A DNA stretch of 64,000 nucleotides from Closterium sp. NIES-65 (lineage: Eukaryota; Streptophyta; Zygnematophyceae; Desmidiales; Closteriaceae). The notes below the pieces were generated by a model that worked only from the letters and a program-made list of their open reading frames with translations, had not been told where the DNA came from and made no database searches. Location: positions 702,501 through 766,500 of the forward strand of contig CANXME010000320.1 of NCBI GenBank assembly GCA_948144175.1. Direction: 5' to 3'. Positions within the stretch are counted from its first letter, which is position 1. Every line of letters begins with the position of its first letter. Positions 1 to 13,689 of the stretch are shown in pieces. The translations under genes were made by a program, and so were the position numbers.

Positions 1-125
1 CGCGGTCCAGTACGTTAAAGCAGGGTTAAAATCTGCTCTGGGTTTTCACCGACTACTGTACGCTAAACGCGTTTAACGTGTACCGTCACGAACTAAAAAC
101 GTTAGCCGTGACCCGCCCTAAGCGT

Positions 126-255
126 GTCCGAAGTGAAACGTCGATGGATGTCGGCGGATGTCGGCGAATCCTGACGGTCGGAATCTCCGATCCGAGGGCT
201 GATTTATACCCATCCCCAAACTGATGTCAGCGGATGTCGACGTTTCACTTCGGAC
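126..255. repeat. Short module bounded by 18-bp inverted repeats
   Basis: The 18 bases at 126-143 are the exact reverse complement of those at 238-255, and weaker pairing continues a few bases outwards (a shared CTAAG). Inside both arms the motif GATGTCGGCGGATGTCG recurs in degenerate form (about 142-165 and 224-239). The roughly 130-bp unit could be a small MITE-like element or a large hairpin. I found no clear target-site duplication and no second copy in the window, so its class is open. Confidence 0.5.
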
Positions 256-1418
256 CCTTAGCTCATTGATCGACTGCCTGGCAGGTATCTCTGGGCATGA
301 AATGGAAACGCCATTTTGGGGTGGGTTTACAGGCTGGTTTTTTTTAAAGAGTTAGTGAGATTGGGTACGTGACCAGACTGGACAAAAAATACATGCCACG
401 CCATGCTGTATGTAGTACAGTGATACGTGTACATAAGTTTCTCGCCGTCACAATCAGCCGGTCGAATAAGCCGTGACGGCAACAATCAGGGGTGATGGTG
501 GCGGCGTGATTCGCTGAAAAGGCAACACAGAGAAGTTGAGATGTGTTGTGCCAGTTGACAAACCGGCAAAGGGGGGAGTTTGATGAAAGCGAAAATACAT
601 GTATTCTAACCCGACTCAGAACCCTGAGAGACTATCTATATACCCCCCAACCCGAAGGGAACCCTGGTTTCTACTTGAAAAAAACAGTTGCGGGACTGGT
701 ACACGTTGTTTCAAACCGTGAGAAACGTGGTGATTGTGACAATTCTTTGCGTATACGATAATGGTGTAAATTCCAGTCAGAACACATGAGCTGGGGGTGA
801 CAATCCAGTCCGCCAGTAATTAATTGGAGGAATTCCCAGCACAACAATCTTTGTACTTGCTCGAACGTATATAGGTTTTATCCATGGATTGGGTCAAATA
901 ACTCACTGTGTTCCTCCTTCACAAACCCTTGCACCACACGAGAAGCCAATTTGTGCCACGAAAGTAATCCAAAAGAGCTGAAGTCAACACGGTTTTGACT
1001 AAGTAGTAAGCAGTCAAGTTGGCTACTACGCGGTTATGGGAGCCGAGACTTCTTATTTCTCCCAGCAGCATAGTAACTGCTCCGACGCCGGCTCGCTTAG
1101 TCATACTATTATAATCAGCCACTTTGCGGCCAATTTAGAGCAGCACCTAGTAAGCGTCACCCCATCGTTGTACTCACATGATTCGCCTCCATGTAGAGAC
1201 AGGTTTGGACTAAGTCGCGAGAACACCGTGTCAATCATACTATGAACTGTCCCCAAAGCGAGTGACGAGACAGAACTTGGGATCGCAAAATTGCGATGAC
1301 GTGATGTTTACGACTGTGCGCCACCTCTGAATGGGGGGAATTTGATTTAATAAATCGAAGGAAGCCCAAGATCAGTTCTACCGAAACGTAAAACATCTCA
1401 ACCGCCTAAGAGCGGAGC
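256..1418 (+). other. Upstream flank of the AP2/ERF gene
   Basis: There is no convincing coding sequence here; short open stretches lack recognisable domains. AT-rich TATA-like strings occur near 628-640 (CTATCTATATACC) and 868-873 (within GTATATAGG). Either could serve as a core promoter for the gene starting at 1419, implying a 5' leader of roughly 550-780 bases, but nothing in the sequence fixes the transcription start. Base composition is clearly less GC-rich than in the retrotransposons further on. Confidence 0.25.
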
Positions 1419-5564
<4,146 letters not shown>

Positions 5565-5741
5565 CAAGGGTCAAGTATTACCATTCCAAAGTCTCACTGG
5601 TGTCGCTGGTGCCGCTAGTGTTACATGGATTAGCTCACACGAGGTCCTTGAGGATAGCATGCATCAAGAGTCCCCATCTTTATCTAACATCCATGCATAC
5701 TTTACAAAACCCATACCTGCAGATTTACTTAGCTTCAAATA
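5565..5741. other. 3' flank of the AP2 gene
   Basis: This is 177 bases between the AP2 stop codon and the first copia LTR. I see no canonical AATAAA. The gene's 3' end must either lie in this short stretch or run into the retrotransposon LTR. Confidence 0.4.
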
Positions 5742-6182
5742 TGCTAAGCCGAGGCTAAACTCTGAGTAGAAGTGTTGTATTTGCGGAAGCGTTTAGTAAC
5801 AAGTGTTGAACCACCTTGCGCTAGTGTGTGAGGGCAAGATAGATTGATTAAAGCAAGAAGATACAAGGTTTTATAAGAGTACAAAGAATATGAAAGGATA
5901 CAACTAATAACCGTTTTATTGTTGCTGTTGCGGTTCGATACAGTGACGACTCGGGCAACTGCTCAATAGCGAGTCAGTTGTTTGTCCTTGCTGTCGCACT
6001 GTATTTGTCAAGTCAAGGGTTGCTGACCTTTGACCTTCACGTAACCTCCAGCAGTTACTTCTCTTGTCAACCTCCGATGGTTGACTCGCCGCTGTTCCTC
6101 TGTAGTTGCCTCGTTTGTAGTTCGGTGTTACGACACATAAGAAGCGTTTTATTAATTCTTTCCAACACTCCCCTTTGCTTCT
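5742..6182 (-). repeat. Element E 3' LTR (5742-6167) and polypurine tract (6168-6182)
   Basis: On the minus strand the LTR begins TGTTGGAAAG directly after a purine run reading AGAAGCAAAGGGGAG. From 5753 to 6167 it matches the split copy at 26642-26730 plus 41525-41848 with scattered substitutions and a few small indels. The outer edge near 5742 is uncertain, because the other LTR carries about 20 more bases there. Confidence 0.75.
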
Positions 6183-6199
6183 AGAGTGTCGCTACTAGT

Positions 6200-6331
6200 T
6201 GTCAGAACATTATAGCTTACTTATTTGTGTAGGCTATAGTGGGGTATCCCATAGGGGGTACAACCCAATTAGGGTTTCCTATTTGTACTCACTTCGTTCA
6301 TAGTCATTCCATTCTCGTTCTAATTTCCTCA
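6200..6331 (+). repeat. Element A 5' LTR
   Basis: 132 bp, starting TGTCAGAACA and ending TTCCTCA, followed directly by the primer site. The start is fixed by the CTAGT target duplication just before it. It contains the block TAGGCTATAGTGGGGTA shared with all family-1 LTRs in this window. Confidence 0.93.
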
Positions 6332-7347
6332 TGGTATCGAGCAGGTTCCCCCGTGGGAACTGTGCTTAGGGCCCACCACATCGAACCTTTTTTTTTCTGC
6401 CCGGAGCGCGCTCCGGGCCCTTGCTCTTACTTTTTTTTTTGATCTGCCCTAACGGCCCGAGCGCCGCCTTAGCGCGCCGCTCGCCCTAGCAGCCCGAGCG
6501 CCGCCTTAGCGCTCGCGCACCGCTGCCCGCCCTCGCGCCCTAGCGCCCTAGCGCCCGCGCGCTGCCCGCCCTAGCGCCCTAGCGCCCTCGCGACCCGCTG
6601 CCCGCCCTAGCACCCTAGCGCCCGCGCGCTGCCCAGAGCCGCCCGTGCACCACCCAGAGCCGCCCGTGCGCCACCCAAAGCCGCCCGTGCGCTAGCCGCT
6701 CGACGCGCCAGCCGCCCGACGCCCGCTAGCCGCCCGACGCCCGCTAGCCGCCCGGCGCCCGCTAGCCGCCCGTCGCCTGCGCGCCGCCCGACGCCCGCTA
6801 GCCGCCCGTGGGCCGCCCGTGCGTCGCCCTCAGCAGCCCTACGCGCCGCCCGTGCAGCCGCCCGTGCAGCCGCTCGTGAACCGCTCGTGCAGCCGCCCGT
6901 GCTGCCGCCCGTGCAGCCGCCCGTGCTGCCGCCCGACGCGCCACCCGTGCAGCCGCCCATGAGCCGCCCGTGCACCGCCCGTGCAACCGCCCGTGCAGCC
7001 GCCCGTGCAGCAGCCCAACGATCCGCCCGTGAGCCGCCCCAGCTGCCCGTGCAGCCGCCCGTGAGCCGCCCGCGAGCCGCCCGTGAGCCGCCCGCCACGA
7101 CGCCCGCGCCGCCCGTGAGGCCCAGCGTCTCCCGAGCCGCACGAGCCGCCCGAGCAGCAGAGCCGCCCGAGCCGCCCGTGCCGCTGCGTGCCCGAGCCGC
7201 CCGAGCCGCCCGAGCCGCCTGAGGTGCCGGCTCCTGCTTCTGTGGGGCTGCTGCTGCTCCTGGGCCGGCGGAGTTGCTGAGCTGCCGTGTTGCTGTCCTG
7301 CTGAGCTGCTCGACCCTTCCTCTCTGGTGAGACTGTCGGCTGCTATC
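6332..7347 (+). other. Element A primer site and GC-rich leader
   Basis: The primer site at 6332-6345 reads TGGTATCGAGCAGG, matching the plant tRNA-Met-initiator site TGGTATCAGAGC except for one missing A. About 1 kb of very GC-rich leader follows, made of short degenerate repeats (GCCGCCCGTGCA, CTAGCCGCCCGACGCC, GAGCCGCCCGA). Long open stretches occur on both strands because the repeat contains few stops; I do not regard them as genes. The Gag start codon follows at 7348. Confidence 0.7.
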
Positions 7348-8403
7348 ATGGCCACCCCTAGTGTCCTGGCCTTTGACGCTGAGGGTCGCGCCATAGACTT
7401 TGCGGTCTGGGTCGAGGACCTGCAGCTGTACTTGCAGTGCGATTCAGTAGATGACGTCTCTCTCTTTGACTTCGCCTCTGGCGCTGTCCCTGCCCCTCCT
7501 GCTGATGCTGACCCCACTGTTCGCTCCAAGTGGGCCACACGCGATGCTGCTGCACGTCTTGCTGTGCGTCGCCACCTCCCTTCCTCCGAGCGTGCACACT
7601 TTAGTCTGTGCAAGACCGCTCAGGCCTTGTACGACGCTGTAGTTGCACGCTACTCCTCCCCTTCCACTGCTACACTGAGCCGCCTCATGCTACCGTACCT
7701 CTTCCCTGACCTTGCTGCCTTTCCCACAGTCGCTGACCTCTTTACCCATCATCGCGCTAGTGACACTCGCTACCGAGCTGCGCTTCCTGCTGCCTTCTGC
7801 GCCGAAAACCCCCCTCCCATGTACATCACCCTCTACTTTCTCGTCACCCGTCTCCCTGAGTCCCTTCGTGTAGTTAGGGACCAGTTTCTCGCTGTCTGCC
7901 CCACCACCCTCACTGTCGACCTCCTCGAGAAGTCCCTGCTAGCGGCCGAGAAGAGCATAGTCACTGTAGGGGCCTCTCGTGGTGACCCTCGCACCCCCAT
8001 CTTTGAGGGGTGTTCTCCTTCCCCCCTGTTACCCTCTGTCGCCTCTGCTGCTGCGGCCGACCTCGTTGGTCTAGAGTCGGTCGGTGCGGCGTCTGCCCCC
8101 AGCGGTAGGCGCCGCTCTGGCAAGGGCAAGGGGGGCAAGGGAGCGGGTGGAGCTAGCGGGGGCGGAGGTGGAGGAGGTGGGGGCGGCGGGGGGAGTGGGG
8201 GTGGCGGTGGTGGTGGTGGCGGGGGTGGAGGTACCAGTGGCGGCAGTGGAGGCGGAGGTGGCGGCGGAGGTGGCGGCGGAGGTGGCGGTGGGAGCGGCGG
8301 GGGCGAGGGTGGCGGTGGCGGCGGTGGCGGCGGAGGCGGGGGTGGCGGTGGTGGAGGTGGTCGGAGTGGCTCGTCCCAGCAGAGCGGCACTGGGGGTGGT
8401 CAG

Positions 8404-8447
<44 letters not shown>

Positions 8448-11400
8448 CTCTTGCGACGTCCCCGCCCCTCAGCAGCTCCGTGAGTGGTACTCGCAGCTTC
8501 AGCGTGGTGGGGCGTTCGCTCCATGCACCTACGTCCTTCGCACCGGCGACCGCGCGGGTGAGCAGTGTGGGGGCACCCACACCGCCCGGCGCTGCTTTGC
8601 CCGCCTGACCGACGCTTGGCGCCAGCAGTTTCCCGAGGCCTCTGAGATCCCCCGCTGGGGAGAGCTGTCTAGGGCTGGTGTAGCTATCTTTGATCTTGAC
8701 TTTGATGATATCCTTGCTGCCATGTATGCTGTGACTGTTAGTGATGAGGGTGACTGTTACCGGTGTTTCCCGCCCGACCCGGGCATTGGTACTGCTGCGC
8801 TAGGTGCCAGTGAGGCTGCTGCTCTAGGTGCCAGTGCGTCTGTGCTCTCAGGTACTGGTGAGTCTCCGCTCTCAGGTACTAGTGAGTCTGCGCTCTCAGG
8901 TACTACGTCGGCTTCGGCCTCTCACACCTTCACCCTTGACTCTGGGGCGTCTCGCTCCTTCTTTAGGGACCGCACCACTCTCACGCCGCTTAGTCGGCCG
9001 GTTGCGGTGTTCCTGGCTGACCCCTCTGGGGGTCCTGTCCTGTCTCGTTTCTCCACAGTCCTCCCGTGTCCGGCGGCTCCCTCTGGCACCCTGCCTGGTC
9101 TCTACCTCCCCTCGTTCTCTACGAACCTGGTGAGTGGTGCTGACCTACAGGATGTGGGTGTCCACCAGTTCACTCCTGCTCGTCAGCGGGTGACACACTG
9201 CACAGAGGCTAGCACAGGTCGCCACCTGGCTACGTTTACACGTCAGCCAGGGTCGAGCCTGTACACACTGACCACTGCTTCTCCTCCAGGTGCTGAGTCT
9301 GGTAGGGTCCCTTCGTCTGGTCAGGTGTTTGCTGCAGCGTCCAGGTCTGGTCCTGAGTCTGCCCCCTGTTCGTGTCGCCGTCTGTCTCACGAGACCCTCC
9401 TCTGGCACCACCGCCTTGGCCACCCCTCTCTGCTTCGGCTCAGAGGCATGGCCTCCCGTCTTCTTGTGTCTGGTCTCCCCCGGTCCCTCCCTCCCCTTCC
9501 TCAGGGCCCTGGCCCTGCCTGTGTCCCCTGTGTCGAGGGGCGCCAGCGTGCTGGCCCTCACTCCTCCCAGTTTCCTCCGACAGAGGCTCCGTTGCAGACG
9601 CTTCACATGGACGTGTGGGGCCCTGCCCGCGTCCGTGGACTCGGTCACGAGCGCTACTTCCTGTTGGTGGTTGACGACTACTCGCGTTACACCACAGTCT
9701 TCCCCTTGCGAGGCAAGGGTGATGTCACTGAGGTGCTGATCGACTGGATTCGCGCAGCTCGTCTCCAGCTCAGGCAGAGCTTTGGCTCGGACTTTCCTGT
9801 GTTGCGTCTGCACTCGGACAGAGGCGGAGAGTTCTCCTCTGGCCTTCTGCGTGCCTACTGTCGTGCGCGAGGAATCCGTCAGACCTTCACGCTTACGGAC
9901 TCACCGCAGCAAAATGGGATTGCAGAGCGCCGCATTGGCATGGTCATGGACGTCGCTCGTACGTCTATGATGCATGCGGCTGCCCCCCATTTTCTGTGGC
10001 CGTTTGCGGTCAGGTACGCGGCGCATCAGATCAACCTCCACCCCAGGGTCTCCAGGCCGGAGACCTCCCCAGCCCTGCTGTGGACGGGGAAGGTTGGCGA
10101 TGCGTCGGCGTTCCGGGTCTGGGGATCTCGGGCGTTTGTCCGCGACTTGTCTGCGGACAAGCTGTCCCCTCGCGCTGCTCCCTGCGTCTTCCTGGGGTTC
10201 CCCCCCGACGCCCCTGGGTGGCAGTTCTACCACCCCACCTCTCGCCGTGTTCTGTCCTCCCAGGACGTCACGTTCGACGAGTCGGTACCCTACTACCGCC
10301 TCTTCCCCTACCGCACTCCGTCCCTCCCCCCGCCCCCGCTCTTCTTGGTACCAGGTCCCCCCCCGGTCGACCCCCTCCCCCCTCAGGGTCCTGCCCCTTC
10401 AGGTGTGTCCCAGGTAGACGCGGTCGAGCCTGTCGAGGTCACTGGTGACTCTGGTGCTGCTGCGGGTGCTGGGCCTGGGGGTGCTGAGACTGGAGGTGCT
10501 ACGCCTGGAGCTGCTTTGCTTGGGGGTGCTGAGACTGGGGGTGCTGAGCCTGGGGGTGCTGAGCCTGGGGGTGCTGAGCCTGGGGGTGCTGAGCCTGGGG
10601 GTGCTGAGCCTGGGGGTGCTGAGCCTGGGGGTGCTGAGCCTGGAGGTACTACGCCTGGAGGTGCTTTGCATGGGGGTGCTGAGCCTGGAGGTTCTTCGCC
10701 TGGAGGTTCTCCGGGTGCTTCGTTTCGCCGGGAGCCACTCTCCCCACAGGAGCTGCGTGAGTGGTTTGCGCGGCGCTGGAGGCGTGCTGCTGGTGCTGGA
10801 GGTTCTTCGACTGCTGAGGGTGCTGCTGCCACGGGTCCCGGAGGTGGTCGTCCTGGGCGTACTGGAGCTGCTGGGCCTGCGGGTTCGACTGGAGCTGGTG
10901 CTGCTGAGGGTGTTGGCGCTGAGACTGTCACTGGCGGTCCGACTGGCGGTGCTCCTGGTGCTGCTGGAGGTTCTGGGACTGCTGGAGGTGCTACTGGGGG
11001 TTCCGGTGCTTCTGGAGGTGCTGCTGGAGCGGGTGCTCCTGCTGGGGGTACTGGTACTGTCCCTGCTGTTTCTGGCATCGCCACGCGGCCCCAACCGTAC
11101 TTCGTTCCGCTCCTGCAGCAGGTTCTTGGTCTTACACCTTCTTCTGGTCCTCCTCCTTCTCCCTTAGCGGGTCCACAGCCTGTCCTGTCGCAGTCACAGC
11201 TACAGCCTGCCTCCCCTTTGCCTGCTCCTTCTCCCTACGCTGGTCCGACTGGAGGTCTTACTGAGCGTCGTGAGCCTGCGTCTCGTCGTGCGTCGCCTGT
11301 TCGTACTGCGCGCACTAGTGGTCGCGGTTCGCGCCAGCGTCCTCCTCCTGTCCCTGGCACGCACCGGATGTCTCTGCGTCCGTCCACTGCTCCTCTGCGT

Positions 11401-11877
11401 GCCCCTTTGCCTTCTCCTCCTACTTCCTCTCTTCCTGCTCTTGCCGACCCGGAGTCGGACTCTCTTCGTGCTGCCAGTCCTACTGTCATGCGTCTCCTTG
11501 CTACTGCTGTCACTAACCCTTCTTTCGAGTCTTCTGCTGCGTCTGCCCTTGTCACTGAGCTCGTCGACTTTGCTGCGCGCTGTCGTCTAGACTTCGCTGC
11601 TAGTCTTGTCGCTGAGTCTGAGTTTGCCTGTCCTCCGTCCGTCGGGGGTGAGTGTGCCCTTGGCACGGACGTCCTTGAGGACAGGCAGGAAGAGTTCCAG
11701 TGTCTGGCCGCCGCTTCACCTCATCTCGCGTCTGTACTGCTCGCCCCTGAGGGAGACCCGGATGCACTAGACATCCCGACTCCGCGCGGAGGCGATAGAG
11801 GGTCCCTACTCCTCTCAGTGGCAGGCAGCTATGGATGCAGAGATGGCTTCCTGGAAGTCCACAGGCACCTACGTTGA
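7348..11877 (+). CDS. Element A Gag-protease-integrase polyprotein (frameshifted before RT)
   Basis: The start at 7348 (ATCATGGCC) is chosen because B, D and K have the same MATPSVL start; an upstream in-frame ATG exists at 7327. Order: Gag N-terminal domain (residues 1 to about 250), a roughly 80-residue Gly-rich run, 14 Gln, then a variant zinc motif C-x13-C-x3-H-x4-C (8524, 8566, 8578, 8593). The protease active site LDSGAS has Asp at residue 531. The pre-integrase zinc module (WHHRLGH...CVPC) starts near residue 686. The integrase catalytic triad is D755, D824 and E860, giving the expected D-x35-E spacing. A long spacer of GAEPGG-type repeats then leads to RT. An 8-bp deletion at about 11786, compared with B and K, throws the frame out just before RT, so residues after about 1480 are off frame. 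Function follows established copia biology: particle formation, processing and integration. Confidence 0.9.
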
Positions 11878-13345
11878 CGCTGTTCCCCCTCCTGGGGCGA
11901 ACATAGTCAGTGGCATGTGGATCTTCAGGGTGAAGCGGCCGCCGGGTTCTCTGCCTGTCTTCAAGGCGCGTTACGTGGCTCGTGGCTTCAGTCAGCGGCA
12001 GGGAGTTGACTACTTTCAGACCTTCTCCCCCACCCCGAAGATGACCACTCTTCGGGTACTGCTGCACGTTGCTGCTCACCGTGACTACGAGCTGCACTCT
12101 CTTGACTTCAGCACTGCTTTCTTGCAGGGCAGCCTGAACGAGGAGATCTGGCTGCGTCGCCCACCTGGCTTCACTGGGTCTTTCCCTCCTGGTACCCAGT
12201 GGAGCCTCCGGCGTCCAGTCTATGGTCTCCGCCAGGCGCCACGTGAGTGGCACGACACACTGAGGACTACGCTAGCGGCACTTGGGTTTGCTCCTTCTAC
12301 TGCCGACCCGTCGCTGTTTCTGCGCACCGACACCTCTCTGCCGCCGTTCTACATCCTCGTGTACGTTGACGACTTGGTCTTTGCCACAGCTGACACTGCT
12401 GGACTCGCCTACGTGAAGTCCGAGCTGCAGAAGAGACACACGTGCACTGACCTGGGTGAACTGCGCAGCTACCTTGGCTTGCAGATCACCCGGGACAGAG
12501 CACGCCGCACCATTACCCTGACTCAGTCACACATGGTGCAGCAGGTCCTTCAGCGCTTCGGCTTCACGTACTCCTCGCCTCAGGCCACTCCTCTGCCTAC
12601 TCGCCACTCACTCTCAGCTCTGCCTTCGGATGAGTCCGTAGAGTCGAGTGGCCCGTATGCAGAGCTTGTTGGCTGCCTCATGTACTTGATGACCTGCACA
12701 CGACCTGACCTTGCATACCCTCTTAGCATTCTCGCACGCTATGTTGCTCCTGGGAGACACCGACCAGAACACATGGCTGCAGCGAAGAGGGTGTTGCGCT
12801 ACTTGTGCAGTACGTCGGGCATGGGGCTAGTGCTTGGAGGGCGCAGTCCAGTGGTCCTCACTGGGCACGCGGACGCTTCTTGGGCTGACGACCAGGCTAC
12901 GCAGCGCTCGTCACAGGGTTACACCTTCAGCCTTGGTTCTGGCTCTGTTTCGTGGCGGGCTACCCGCTCGTCTTCTGTCCTCGGCTCCAGTTGTGAGGCT
13001 GAGATCTACGCCGGGGCTATGGCTGCCCAGGAGCTTCGCTGGCTCACCTACCTGCTGACCGACCTTGGAGAGCCGCCTCGTTCTCCTCCAGTCCTGTACG
13101 TAGACAACAAGGCCATGCTGGCCTTGTGTCGAGAGCAGCGACTGGAGCACAGGACAAAGCACATTGCTCTCCGCTACTTTCTTGCTCGTCAGCTACAGCA
13201 GCGTGGACAGTTGCGACTTGCGTACGTGGCCTCTGAGGCCAACACTGCTGATGTCTTCACCAAGGCACTTCCGCCTTGTGATCATCAGCGCTGTTGCACG
13301 CAGCTGGGTCTTGTGTCTGTCTTGCCTCACTTGCTCACTGCTTGA
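11831..13345 (+). CDS. Element A reverse transcriptase-RNase H
   Basis: This frame is the continuation of pol after the 8-bp deletion near 11786; the ATG at 11831 lies inside the RT domain and is not a natural start. It covers RVT_2-type RT with the catalytic YVDD (12362-12373), followed by a copia RNase H with the DASWADD, SCEAEIYAG, VDNKAM and TKHIALRYF blocks. It ends with TGA at 13343-13345, about 210 bp before the 3' LTR. All expected RT and RNase H blocks are present. If the upstream frameshift were absent, it would be one polyprotein with the preceding entry, as is usual for Ty1/copia. It may still function if supplied by other copies. Confidence 0.9.
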   Translation: MDAEMASWKSTGTYVDAVPPPGANIVSGMWIFRVKRPPGSLPVFKARYVARGFSQRQGVDYFQTFSPTPKMTTLRVLLHVAAHRDYELHSLDFSTAFLQGSLNEEIWLRRPPGFTGSFPPGTQWSLRRPVYGLRQAPREWHDTLRTTLAALGFAPSTADPSLFLRTDTSLPPFYILVYVDDLVFATADTAGLAYVKSELQKRHTCTDLGELRSYLGLQITRDRARRTITLTQSHMVQQVLQRFGFTYSSPQATPLPTRHSLSALPSDESVESSGPYAELVGCLMYLMTCTRPDLAYPLSILARYVAPGRHRPEHMAAAKRVLRYLCSTSGMGLVLGGRSPVVLTGHADASWADDQATQRSSQGYTFSLGSGSVSWRATRSSSVLGSSCEAEIYAGAMAAQELRWLTYLLTDLGEPPRSPPVLYVDNKAMLALCREQRLEHRTKHIALRYFLARQLQQRGQLRLAYVASEANTADVFTKALPPCDHQRCCTQLGLVSVLPHLLTA

Positions 13346-13557
13346 CCTTGCTTGTACCTGCACCTATATATACTCTTGCTCTTGCTTGCTTGACTCTTGT
13401 ATATCTCTATATATGATCTTGCATGTGAACTGGCCTTGTGGCCTTTGAACTTGTGCTCGGAATGTGTGGTGACTTTGTGATCCACCCTGAGCTTTCCTTT
13501 GCTTTGCTTGACTGGTCTTGTGACCCCCTGTTCTCCCCCACTTTGCCTATGGGGGTG

Positions 13558-13689
13558 TGTCAGAACATTATAGCTTACTTATTTGTGTAGGCTATAGTGG
13601 GGTATCCCATAGGGGGTACAACCCAATTAGGGTTTCCTATTTGTACTCACTTCGTTCATAGTCATTCCATTCTTGTTCTAATTTCCTCA
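13558..13689 (+). repeat. Element A 3' LTR
   Basis: 132 bp, preceded by the purine run at 13551-13557 and followed by the target duplication CTAGT. It has one difference from the 5' LTR. Confidence 0.93.

Larger units (their letters stand above)
6200..13689 (+). mobile_element. Element A: nearly intact family-1 Ty1/copia retrotransposon
   Basis: A 7,490-bp element with 132-bp LTRs (6200-6331, 13558-13689) that differ at one site (C versus T, near 6316). It is flanked by the 5-bp direct repeat CTAGT (6195-6199 and 13690-13694). It holds a tRNA-Met-type primer site, a GC-rich leader, Gag-protease-integrase and reverse transcriptase-RNase H, and ends with the purine run GGGGGTG before the 3' LTR. 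It lies in element E between E's RNase H stop codon and E's polypurine tract. The only coding lesion seen is an 8-bp deletion at about 11786, so this is a recent insertion. Confidence 0.93.

Noticed and set aside
543-761. 72-codon frame upstream of the AP2 gene
   Set aside because: No domain, no homologue recognised, length within chance expectation.
11786-11877. Programmed ribosomal frameshift between integrase and RT in element A
   Set aside because: B and K show the two parts in one frame; the change is an 8-bp deletion, not a slippery site.
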